From NCBI GenBank assembly GCA_024643795.1, contig JAHEMF010000018.1:1-48891 (forward strand): DNA of 48,891 nt, written 5' to 3'. Position 1 is the stretch's first letter; every line of letters starts with the position of its first letter. Under the pieces are notes generated by a model that was not told the DNA's origin, searched no databases, and saw only the letters and a list, made by a program, of their open reading frames with translations. A program made the position numbers and the translations under genes. Shown one piece after another: positions 8,008 to 16,242 of this stretch. Origin of the DNA: Bacteroidota bacterium. GTDB lineage: Bacteria > Bacteroidota > Bacteroidia > AKYH767-A > OLB10.

Positions 8008-9849
8008 ATGAACCTTAATAGAGTATTGGTGTTTTGTGCATTGCTAATTGCCTCGTGTAACACACCTGATACAAAAACTGATAATAGCCAAACCAGCACC
8101 GGGTTTGGACAAAACGGAAAATTCATTGCCATTCCTGATGCTGAAGAATTTTTGCCCGGGTGGTCTACTCAAAATCAGCTTATTTATCATACCATAGCTG
8201 AACCTGACAACCTTCACCCTACCAATGGAACTTCAGCCATGCGTAATGAGATCTTCCAGTTTGTTCATTGTACTTTATTACATCTCGACTACCGGACGCT
8301 TGAAATAACCACAGGATTGCTAAAAGAGTTACCGGTTTCATTAAGTGATGGGATTTCTTATGAGTGCATCCTTCGTAATGAGCCAAGGTGGGATGATGGC
8401 TCCCCAATCACAGCTGAAGATGTGATCTTTACTGCGAAGGCTAATAAATGCAGGTATACCGATAACCCACATGCTAAACCTTATTGGGATAACCTGAGAA
8501 CCATTGACCCGGATCCGGTTGATCCTATGAAGTTTACCGTGAGGATGAAAACTCCATACATGCACAATATTATTTTCTGGGGCGACTGGCCAATCATACA
8601 ACAAGCTTTTTATGATCCTCAGAACATGTTGACAAATATCAGCCTGGAAAACATTGCCGATGATCAGTCAGATCAGCTAACTGACCAGGCTCTTAAAGAT
8701 TGGGCCGCCACTTTCAATGATGCAGCTAATGGTCGTGAAACATCCAGAATATCGGGTGCCGGAATGTATCATGTGAGTGACTGGGATCCCGGAATATCAG
8801 TTACACTGTCGCGTAAAAGCAATCACTGGTCTGCCAACAGTACCAGTATTTATGAAACTGCATACCCCGAAAAGATCATTTACCGTGTAAATAAGGATCC
8901 TAATTCACAAATGCTCGATTTCAAGGCTCAGGTGTTTGATGGTTCTATTTACATGTCTACCAAAAGCTTGCTGGAATTGCAAGCTGATTCAAATTTCTCT
9001 AACAACTACCATTCACGATTCACCGATTCATTCAACTACACCTATATAGGTATGAATATGCGTCCTGATGGAAATTACAGAAAAAAAATATTTGATGATC
9101 AAAAAGTGCGAAAGGCAATGGCTTATCTGACACCGGTAGACGATATGAATGAAGTGATCAATAAGGCAATGAACAAACGTATGGTGGGACCAGTCTCCTA
9201 CCTGAAAGCAGATTTTGATTCCACTTTGAAAGCTATACCATATGACCCTGTTAAAGCGGCTTCTCTACTTGATGAAGCTGGATGGAGAGATTCGGATGGA
9301 GACAATATAAGAGACAAGGTTGTTGATGGTGAAAAGATACCATTCAGGTTCCAGATCAACTATATGACCAACACTCCCGACTGGAAAGATTATGCCACCA
9401 TGTGTAAAGAAGCCTATGAAAAGGTGGGAATAATGGTGGATCTTAATCCGCTTGATTTTTCAATTTTTGTTGCAAATGCCCGCAAGCATGATTTTGACAT
9501 GATGATCGGAGTATGGGGACAATCGGCATTTCCTGAAGATTTCACACAGTTGTGGCACACTGAAAGCTGGCTAACCGAAGGAACCAATTATCCCGGATTT
9601 GGCACTGCATCCACAGATGCGCTCATTGACTCCATCAAATTGATAACCGATCCTGTAATTCGTGCACCACTTGTTAAGAGATTTCAAAACATAGTTTATG
9701 ATGAACAACCCATGATATTTCTTTTCTCAAGTCTTAGAAAGAACATCATTCACAAGCGTTTTGGAAATGTTGAAATGTATTTTGAAAGGCCGGGCATTTT
9801 ATTGAACAACCTGGAATTAATTTCGCTAAAAAATGGAGTAACTCCATAA
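8008..9849 (+). CDS. ABC transporter substrate-binding lipoprotein, family 5 (OppA/DppA type)
   Basis: A 613-residue extracytoplasmic solute-binding protein of the SBP_bac_5 family, which delivers oligopeptides or similar solutes to a membrane importer. The N-terminus is a lipoprotein signal ending IASC (Cys at about residue 17). Family features include EPDNLHPTNG near the start, RWDDGSPITAEDV around residue 130, and KVRKAMAYL in the second half. It is 17 nt from the first permease and has its own promoter, so it leads a three-gene operon. Substrate specificity cannot be read from the sequence; oligopeptide is a family-level guess. Confidence 0.88.
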   Translation: MNLNRVLVFCALLIASCNTPDTKTDNSQTSTGFGQNGKFIAIPDAEEFLPGWSTQNQLIYHTIAEPDNLHPTNGTSAMRNEIFQFVHCTLLHLDYRTLEITTGLLKELPVSLSDGISYECILRNEPRWDDGSPITAEDVIFTAKANKCRYTDNPHAKPYWDNLRTIDPDPVDPMKFTVRMKTPYMHNIIFWGDWPIIQQAFYDPQNMLTNISLENIADDQSDQLTDQALKDWAATFNDAANGRETSRISGAGMYHVSDWDPGISVTLSRKSNHWSANSTSIYETAYPEKIIYRVNKDPNSQMLDFKAQVFDGSIYMSTKSLLELQADSNFSNNYHSRFTDSFNYTYIGMNMRPDGNYRKKIFDDQKVRKAMAYLTPVDDMNEVINKAMNKRMVGPVSYLKADFDSTLKAIPYDPVKAASLLDEAGWRDSDGDNIRDKVVDGEKIPFRFQINYMTNTPDWKDYATMCKEAYEKVGIMVDLNPLDFSIFVANARKHDFDMMIGVWGQSAFPEDFTQLWHTESWLTEGTNYPGFGTASTDALIDSIKLITDPVIRAPLVKRFQNIVYDEQPMIFLFSSLRKNIIHKRFGNVEMYFERPGILLNNLELISLKNGVTP

Positions 9850-9866
9850 TTCTTCACCCTCCTGAA

Positions 9867-11270
9867 ATGATAAAATACATTGCAAAACGTATTTTACAGT
9901 TTATCCCATCACTGATAGCCATTTCTGTACTGGCCTTCATAATCAACATTCTTGCTCCGGGTAATCCGGCCGACCGTATGTCAGGCATAACACAGGAAGG
10001 CTCCAAGGGTTTGAGTACCGATGGACCAGTGAGTACTGAATCATACTGGAACATGAAGCTTGGGCTCAACCTGCCACTTTTTTACATAAGCATATCACCC
10101 TTGTCAGTCAGTAATTTCATATACAATTTACAACTGACCAGTGAGCAACACAATGCCCGTAAACTTATGGTAACCACCGGAAACACACAGGCTGTTGAAA
10201 GCATATATAACCATACAAAACTGATCACATCTCAGGATCCTGGGATCAGAACTTCGTTCCGAAATCTCCGAAGCCATGGAGGCGTTGAAGAATGGCAGGC
10301 TTTTGCAAGTACTAATGCTGGTTTGCCTTCAGAGTTCAAGGAAGCAGTGGCTCTGCTTGGTGCTAATAACGAAACCTGGAAGTCTTATATCCCCTGCTTA
10401 CGATTTCATGGAGATAACCAGTATCACAGATGGATATTTGGTGATGGTAACTGGATTTCCGGTGAGAATTCCGTTATCTCAAAAGGGTTGATACGAGGCG
10501 ACTTTGGAATATCTTACCAAACCATGCAGCCGGTTACTCGCACTATTGGAGAAAAAATAAAATGGTCATTACTTTTTTCAATTTTTTCAATTTTACTCGC
10601 ATATCTCACCAGCATACCGGCTGGAATTTTTGCAGCATCAAAAGCAGGTAAAGGTTTTGATAGGATCTTAGGCTTTGTAGTATTCTTATTTTATTCCATC
10701 CCGTCGTTCTGGCTTGCTACACTACTGCTTATGACATTTGCCAATCCAGATAGTCTAGCATGGTTTCCAGCATCAGGTGTCAAACCACCAACAGGTTATC
10801 CGCTTGATTCCAGTTTGATTGAAAAACTGAGATTGAGTTTACCCTACCTGATACTTCCAATGATATGTTATACCTATGCATCATTTGCATTTTTAACACG
10901 AACTCTCCGAGCCAGCATGTTGGATAATATATCGATGGATTATATACGAACAGCACGGGCAAAAGGAGTTTCAGAGTTTAGAATATATGTACGTCATGCT
11001 TTCAGGAACTCACTACTCCCATTGATCACATTATTTGTAAACATCTTTCCACTCATGCTGGGAGGATCCGTGATCCTTGAAACTATCTTTTCAATACCAG
11101 GTATGGGTCTTGAAACGGTTCAAGCCATTCAAAACCAGAACTACCCTATGGTAACGGCAATCTTTACTATTACAGGACTGTTAACCATGACAGGTTATCT
11201 GTTATCAGACATTCTTTATGCATTTGCTGATCCGCGTATAAGTTTTGATGCAGAAAACAAACAGGATTAA
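9867..11270 (+). CDS. ABC transporter permease, OppB/DppB type, with large insert
   Basis: An inner-membrane permease of the dipeptide/oligopeptide family, 467 residues against roughly 310 in ordinary OppB. The first transmembrane helix (residues about 10-32) and the ILAPGNP segment are normal. About 150 mostly hydrophilic residues then precede the GDFGIS and helix 2 region near residue 210. The C-terminal membrane block has the EAA-type cytoplasmic loop contacting the ATPase (DYIRTARAKGVSEFRIYVRHAFRN). The insert is predicted to face the periplasm. The second permease follows 14 nt downstream. No ATP-binding gene is present here. Confidence 0.88.
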   Translation: MIKYIAKRILQFIPSLIAISVLAFIINILAPGNPADRMSGITQEGSKGLSTDGPVSTESYWNMKLGLNLPLFYISISPLSVSNFIYNLQLTSEQHNARKLMVTTGNTQAVESIYNHTKLITSQDPGIRTSFRNLRSHGGVEEWQAFASTNAGLPSEFKEAVALLGANNETWKSYIPCLRFHGDNQYHRWIFGDGNWISGENSVISKGLIRGDFGISYQTMQPVTRTIGEKIKWSLLFSIFSILLAYLTSIPAGIFAASKAGKGFDRILGFVVFLFYSIPSFWLATLLLMTFANPDSLAWFPASGVKPPTGYPLDSSLIEKLRLSLPYLILPMICYTYASFAFLTRTLRASMLDNISMDYIRTARAKGVSEFRIYVRHAFRNSLLPLITLFVNIFPLMLGGSVILETIFSIPGMGLETVQAIQNQNYPMVTAIFTITGLLTMTGYLLSDILYAFADPRISFDAENKQD

Positions 11271-11284
11271 ATGATGGGCATAAA

Positions 11285-12505
11285 ATGACAAAGGGGTTAA
11301 AGATTTCGATATATGCACTGTCAGTGATGATCATCATTGCATTAATTTCACCATTCATTGCTTCAGAACTTCCGATATACATTTCACATCCACAAGGGTA
11401 TGGTTTCCCTATATTGAATCCGAATGGTTCCATTGAGATGGGATCACAAGGTGAAAAAGTTAAACTTGTATATAAGCTTACCGACTGGAAAAAACGTTCT
11501 GACTTCAAAACCATTTTCACTATCATCCCATGGTCACCGGGAAGATCAGATGTTGTGAATGCGAACTATGTAAGTCCGTTTGATACACAATGGTATATAA
11601 TGCCTGATGGTACCAAAGCAGCATTGCAGGGATCCTCCAAACATCTCCTTGGCACCTCAAAGCGTGGAGAAGATGTACTCTCCGGCCTTTTGCACGGCAC
11701 CCGGGTTTCGTTGACAGTGGGCTTTTTATCCATGCTATTGGCAGGTGTTTTGGGAATTTTTCTGGGTGGAATAGCAGGATATTATGGTGATGGTAATTTA
11801 AAGTTCACAAGGGGTAAGGTAATAGCTATTATTGCAGGTTTGCTACTTTTCTGGTATTATGGAATGTACCTTTTTCCAATTTACAACTCAGGTATAACAT
11901 TCATCAGTTTGTTGGCAGCTGGATTTATTTGCCTTACGGTGATAGTGATATTAAGAATTTTATTCAACAGAATAGCTTTTCTGAGGATTAAGAAATCTTT
12001 TCCTGCAGATTCACTGATCACAAAGTTGATAGAGATCCTTGTATCATTACCAAGGCTTATTTTGATAATTGTTTTCGCAGCAATTACACCACCGTCATTA
12101 GTAAGTTTAATTCTGATCATAGGATTCACATCATGGACAGAAGTGGCAAGGATCACACGTGCTGAAATGTTAAAAACCAGGAAGCTGGAGTATATTGATG
12201 CAGCAAAAGCACTAGGCATGAAGGATATCAGGTTATTATTCAAACATGCACTTCCGAATATCATTTCACCTGTGATAGCTATTTTAACCTATGGCATTGC
12301 AGGAGCCATTCTGGCTGAAGCAGGTTTATCATTTCTTGGTATCGGTGTGCCTCAGGATGTGGTTACCTGGGGAAGTATGTTAGCAGCAGGAAGGGAACAT
12401 TTTCAGGCATGGTGGCTGGTAATCTTTCCGGGAATAGCGCTATTTGCTACAATTTACCTGTTCAATTATATGAGTGAACAGATAAGGCACAACTATATGC
12501 GTTAG
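11285..12505 (+). CDS. ABC transporter permease, OppC/DppC type, with extra segments
   Basis: The partner inner-membrane permease, 406 residues against about 300 for typical OppC. It has a first membrane helix, a periplasmic region of roughly 90 residues, then LLGTSKRGEDVLSGLLHGTR and GYYGDG, which are family hallmarks. A second insert after GYYGDG adds hydrophobic stretches (about residues 180-230) that look like extra membrane helices before the EAA loop (EYIDAAKALGMKDIRLLFKH). Its TAG stop overlaps the stop of the opposing pgpH-like gene. It forms the channel with the preceding permease; the ATPases must be encoded elsewhere. Confidence 0.87.
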   Translation: MTKGLKISIYALSVMIIIALISPFIASELPIYISHPQGYGFPILNPNGSIEMGSQGEKVKLVYKLTDWKKRSDFKTIFTIIPWSPGRSDVVNANYVSPFDTQWYIMPDGTKAALQGSSKHLLGTSKRGEDVLSGLLHGTRVSLTVGFLSMLLAGVLGIFLGGIAGYYGDGNLKFTRGKVIAIIAGLLLFWYYGMYLFPIYNSGITFISLLAAGFICLTVIVILRILFNRIAFLRIKKSFPADSLITKLIEILVSLPRLILIIVFAAITPPSLVSLILIIGFTSWTEVARITRAEMLKTRKLEYIDAAKALGMKDIRLLFKHALPNIISPVIAILTYGIAGAILAEAGLSFLGIGVPQDVVTWGSMLAAGREHFQAWWLVIFPGIALFATIYLFNYMSEQIRHNYMR

Positions 12506-14568
12506 TTCTTTTCCGGAGCAGACTCAGGATACTCTACCCTTACATGATAAATACTCATCAGCATCTTTTTAAAGATCTTTTTGATAAGAGTAATATCTTT
12601 AAAAGTAATATCACTATTTACAAACTGCTCCTGTTCAATCTGTCTCTTAATAATATTATCAACCAAATTATTCAGTGTTACTGCATCCGGTTTTTCCAGA
12701 CTTCTGGAAGCTGCCTCCACTGAATCGGCCATCATTAATACTGCTGTCTCTTTTGAAAATGGTAACGGTCCAGGATATCTGAATTTTTCTTCCTTGGCCA
12801 GCTTTTCAGGGAAGTTTTTAAGGAACGATTGATAAAAATACTGAACCATGGTGGTACCATGATGCGTCCTGATAAAGTCGATCACTATGTCAGGCAGCTT
12901 ATTTTTCCTTGCCTTTTCAATACCCTTTATCACATGTCCCACAATTATAGAAGCACTCTCTTCAAATGACAGGTCATCATGAGGGTTAATTCCAGTTGAT
13001 TGATTTTCAATGAAATACATCGGTGTTTCCATCTTTCCAATATCATGGTACAGTGCTCCAACTCTTACTAAAAGGCTATTCCCTCCTATCCTGTATATAG
13101 CAGCTTCAGCCAGATTAGCAACCTGCATACTATGCTGGAATGTTCCCGGTGCCTTTATTGAAAGTTCCCTAAGCAGAGGAGTATTTGTGTCAGACATCTC
13201 CATAAGTGAAACATCACTCACCAGGTCAAACATTTTTTCAAAAAGATATATAAGTGGATAAGCAAATAGAGTTAACAGAACATTACCAAGTAACCAAACA
13301 AAGTTCATCCATTCAACACTGGCAAAGGTTCCCTCATTTACCAAAGCTATACCCAGGTATGAGAGAAAGTAAGAAAGCATGATGAATCCAGTTGAAACAA
13401 ACAACTGTGCTCTCCTTCTAAGATTGGTAACACTAAAAATGGTAACCATACCAGCAATAGACTGCATGAATATGAACTCATAGCCATTGTAGGCAACGGC
13501 ACCAAGAATAAGTACTGAAATAATATGGGTAAACAATGCAAGCCTGGTATCAAAAAATACTCTGATGATTATCGGTAAAATACACAAGGGCACTGCATAT
13601 TGACTTATAGCAGTGAAATGCAATGAAGCAATGAACATTGAAATGTTCAGTGTGAGCAGAAGGAATAATAAAGTGATCTTGCGTTTATCTTTGAAAATAT
13701 CTTTTCTAAGGAATCCAAGAAACACTAATAACATACCTAATGACATCACAATTATAGTGAGTTGGCCCAGTAAAATAGGTCCTTTTGGCTGTTTGATCTC
13801 TTTGGCCTGATCACCTTTGAGGTATAAAGATCTCAGCATTCGTGATCTCACGTCATCTATAACATTTCCTTTTGAGATGATAAGGTCGCCTTTCCTCACC
13901 AGTCCGCTTGTAGATGATACATCATTTGAAGCCTTTTGTCTCATTTGAGTAGTAAGGTCATCATCATAAAAAACATTGGCTCGCACTAAATCATATAAAA
14001 GATTGGCAAGCATAGTATCCCCTGAAACAGCTGCTTGTTCAAAAGCCAAAGTCTTAGTGTTTTCAACCGACTTCAATGCATTTGAGTTTACGATCAGCAA
14101 ACGCTTTCCTTTTACAATTGTAATTGGTCCTTCGGCTGGTACTACTGTTCCATTGCCATGAGATTCAAAAACACCCTTGGCGTACAATTCATCCAAAATC
14201 TTTTCTCCGAGTTGTAACTTAGATACAAATCCTGAATTCAATGTATCGTATGTACGGGTACGTGACAAACGGATCTCAAGCTGAGATGATATGGATCTTC
14301 TCACGTTAGTATCAACTACGTAATGTGGCAATACAACTGCCATTGCCCTTGATCGTTCATTATCAAGACTATCAGGATCTTTAAAAATGGCAAAATCGTA
14401 CGGCGAATAAAGATCTGTGCCTGTCCATGTCCTGCCTTTCTGGTAATCGAACCGCTGAATCTCACCCCGCGGTAACATGGCAGCAATTACAGAGATCGTT
14501 ATAGCAATCAACAGTATCTTAAAAATAAGATCGTGTTGATTAGAAATATAGATGAGGAATTTTTTCAT
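12502..14568 (-). CDS. pgpH: 7TM-HD domain phosphohydrolase (PgpH-like, probable c-di-AMP phosphodiesterase)
   Basis: A 688-residue membrane protein with the PgpH plan. It has an N-terminal membrane helix (about 14-33), a large extracytoplasmic 7TMR-HDED domain to about residue 270, a bundle of seven transmembrane helices to about 465, and a cytosolic HD domain. Metal-binding residues are visible: the His in FQHSMQVANLAEAA, H508-D509 in YHDIGK, and later RTHHGTT. Family members such as Listeria PgpH hydrolyse cyclic di-AMP to pApA. The ORF starts just downstream of the RNase P RNA gene on the same strand and may be read through from it. Its stop codon overlaps the convergent permease stop. 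Confidence 0.88.
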   Translation of the reverse strand: MKKFLIYISNQHDLIFKILLIAITISVIAAMLPRGEIQRFDYQKGRTWTGTDLYSPYDFAIFKDPDSLDNERSRAMAVVLPHYVVDTNVRRSISSQLEIRLSRTRTYDTLNSGFVSKLQLGEKILDELYAKGVFESHGNGTVVPAEGPITIVKGKRLLIVNSNALKSVENTKTLAFEQAAVSGDTMLANLLYDLVRANVFYDDDLTTQMRQKASNDVSSTSGLVRKGDLIISKGNVIDDVRSRMLRSLYLKGDQAKEIKQPKGPILLGQLTIIVMSLGMLLVFLGFLRKDIFKDKRKITLLFLLLTLNISMFIASLHFTAISQYAVPLCILPIIIRVFFDTRLALFTHIISVLILGAVAYNGYEFIFMQSIAGMVTIFSVTNLRRRAQLFVSTGFIMLSYFLSYLGIALVNEGTFASVEWMNFVWLLGNVLLTLFAYPLIYLFEKMFDLVSDVSLMEMSDTNTPLLRELSIKAPGTFQHSMQVANLAEAAIYRIGGNSLLVRVGALYHDIGKMETPMYFIENQSTGINPHDDLSFEESASIIVGHVIKGIEKARKNKLPDIVIDFIRTHHGTTMVQYFYQSFLKNFPEKLAKEEKFRYPGPLPFSKETAVLMMADSVEAASRSLEKPDAVTLNNLVDNIIKRQIEQEQFVNSDITFKDITLIKKIFKKMLMSIYHVRVEYPESAPEKN

Positions 14569-14616
14569 GTTACAGGGATCAACCTGTGTTCCATATTAAT
14601 TATTCAAAATAAAAAA

Positions 14617-14990
14617 GCAAACCTATAAGCCGGGTTCTGTTCCCACCGAAGTGGGCTCCTATCATTTATCTGCGATATACATCACTGCATACCTGAATCG
14701 ACCTACCCCCGGCACCGGGCGAGCCACCCTTCTATCCGGCAAGCCGGAAAGTCCGTGTACATGGTCTTTCAACCCACAAGGTTTACCCTCCCGGAATGTC
14801 GCCACCCGGGACGTGAGCTCTTACCTCACGTTTTCACCCTTATCCCGAATGAACGGGACGGTATAGTTTCTGCGGCACTTTCTGTTACCGGGTCATTTCT
14901 AACCCGATACCTTCCCGTTAGGAAGTGTGGTGCTCTGTGTTGCCCGGACTTTCCTCCCCTGCACTAAGCTGAGGCGATAGGACGGTTTGC
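14617..14990 (-). ncRNA. rnpB: RNase P RNA, bacterial class A
   Basis: The reverse complement contains the conserved core: GAGGAAAGTCCGGGC near the 5' end, GGTAAACC and ATAGAAGGGTGGC in the middle, and ACAGAACCCGGCTTA near the 3' end. The two ends pair (GCAAACC with GGTTTGC), giving about 374 nt, the usual length. It is the catalytic RNA that trims tRNA 5' leaders. Short open frames inside this segment are not genes. Confidence 0.96.
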
Positions 14991-14996
14991 TTTATG

Positions 14997-15004
14997 CAAA
15001 AATA
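14997..15004 (-). promoter_or_regulatory. -7 box upstream of RNase P RNA
   Basis: TATTTTTG on the minus strand fits TAnnTTTG and lies 7 nt before the predicted RNA 5' end. No convincing -33 TTTG is visible at 19-21 bp, so support comes from the box and its position only. Confidence 0.5.
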
Positions 15005-15022
15005 CGAATTCAAAGGGATGTA

Positions 15023-15030
15023 TACCTTTG
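15023..15030 (+). promoter_or_regulatory. -7 box upstream of ridA
   Basis: TACCTTTG matches the -7 consensus exactly, with transcription predicted near 15037. The box contains the TTG at 15028 that could be mistaken for a start codon, which supports the ATG at 15049. It is divergent from, and only 18 bp away from, the RNase P RNA box. Confidence 0.5.
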
Positions 15031-15048
15031 AGGGAAAATAAGATAGAG

Positions 15049-15426
15049 ATGAAGAAAGTAATAAATACCACGCAAGCTCCTGCACCTATCGGTCCCTACA
15101 GTCAGGCCGTTAAAACAGGAAATATCCTATTCGTATCCGGACAGGTGGCTTTAGACCCCGCAACAGGAAGTATGCTGAATGAATCGCTTGAGCAGGAAAT
15201 AGAAGCCGTGCTGAACAATATAGCTGCAGTATTGAAAGAAGCAGGTATGGATTTTTCAAACATTGTAAAAACTTCCATATTCCTTTCTGACATGAATGAC
15301 TTTGGCGTAGTGAACGAACATTACAGTAAACGGTTCAGCTCAGATTTTCCAGCAAGAGAAACAGTGGAAGTGTCTTGTTTACCTAAAAATGCAAGAGTTG
15401 AGATCAGTGTTGTAGCAAGCGAATAA
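15049..15426 (+). CDS. ridA: RidA family enamine/imine deaminase
   Basis: A 125-residue protein of the YjgF/YER057c/UK114 family. RidA hydrolyses reactive 2-aminoacrylate and related enamines released by PLP enzymes, sparing other enzymes from damage. The signatures are clear: PAPIGPYSQAV at the start, FVSGQVALDP, and the C-terminal substrate-site block FPARETVEVSCLPKNARVEIS with its conserved Arg. The length equals that of single-domain RidA. The ATG at 15049 is preferred over an upstream TTG because the TTG falls inside a promoter box. It converges on the GDPD gene with 5 nt between stops. Confidence 0.93.
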   Translation: MKKVINTTQAPAPIGPYSQAVKTGNILFVSGQVALDPATGSMLNESLEQEIEAVLNNIAAVLKEAGMDFSNIVKTSIFLSDMNDFGVVNEHYSKRFSSDFPARETVEVSCLPKNARVEISVVASE

Positions 15427-15431
15427 AACTT

Positions 15432-16232
15432 TTATCTCAATAACTGTTTCAACCGGTCAGGATAGTCGGTTATGATACCATCTACACCTTTATGAATAAG
15501 AGACTTCATTTCCGGTATCTCATTCACGGTCCATGGTATTATTTTAACACCTTTTTGGTGAACAGACAACACCATCATGTCTGTTACATCTCCGAACCAG
15601 GGAGCTATGTGCGCCAGTTCTGCTTTAATAGTGCTCAACTTATGGTTCATGTCTTCAAATGGCTCAAGAATAAGCCCTAATGGTAGTTTGGGGTTAGTAT
15701 TTGTAATTGAATTAAGCACATTAACATTAAAAGACTGAACCACCACCCTATCAGCAATGTCAAAGAGGTCAATTACATTCAGTAAGGAATCAATAAGCTG
15801 AACAGGCCCCGGCTGAAAAACATCTTTCCATTTATCGTAATACTTTAATTCGATATTGTAATTCACCTTTCGATTCCGATTAAAGGCTTCTACCTCCCGT
15901 ATCATGTCAACCAATAACGGTTTAATACAAGTGCTACGTATCTGGTTCGGAAATTCATCATTAGGTACATTACCACAATTATATCTTGCTATCTGATCAT
16001 AAGTAAGTTTTAAAAAAGATGTATCAATCGGATCATACAACCCACTTTTTTTATCAATAAAACAAACCGAAGGGTCTATGAACGGATCATGGCTAACTAC
16101 CACATGACCATCTGCAGATAATACAACATCCAATTCAAGTACATCCACTCCTAATTCCAACGCATGCAAAAATGCTGGAATAGTATTTTCAGGTCTAAGC
16201 CCTCGGCATCCTCTGTGTCCATGAACCTCCAT
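15432..16232 (-). CDS. Glycerophosphodiester phosphodiesterase family protein
   Basis: A TIM-barrel phosphodiesterase of 266 residues that, by family, splits glycerophosphodiesters into glycerol-3-phosphate and an alcohol. The catalytic HRG (H6-R7) and the PENTIPAF segment are at the start, followed by the metal ligands in ELDVVLSADG and VVVSHDP. NIELKYY matches the mid-barrel NIExK motif. The C-terminus has the usual WTVNE and GVDGIITDYPD. No signal peptide is seen, so it should be cytoplasmic. It follows the M61 peptidase gene by 10 nt on the same strand, so both likely share one transcript. Confidence 0.92.
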   Translation of the reverse strand: MEVHGHRGCRGLRPENTIPAFLHALELGVDVLELDVVLSADGHVVVSHDPFIDPSVCFIDKKSGLYDPIDTSFLKLTYDQIARYNCGNVPNDEFPNQIRSTCIKPLLVDMIREVEAFNRNRKVNYNIELKYYDKWKDVFQPGPVQLIDSLLNVIDLFDIADRVVVQSFNVNVLNSITNTNPKLPLGLILEPFEDMNHKLSTIKAELAHIAPWFGDVTDMMVLSVHQKGVKIIPWTVNEIPEMKSLIHKGVDGIITDYPDRLKQLLR

Positions 16233-16242
16233 ATTGAATTTC

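Noticed and set aside
14651-14967. Short open frames as genes
   Set aside because: They lie entirely within the RNase P RNA.
15028-15048. TTG start for ridA
   Set aside because: The TTG is the end of a TACCTTTG promoter box, and the family starts at the Met encoded at 15049.
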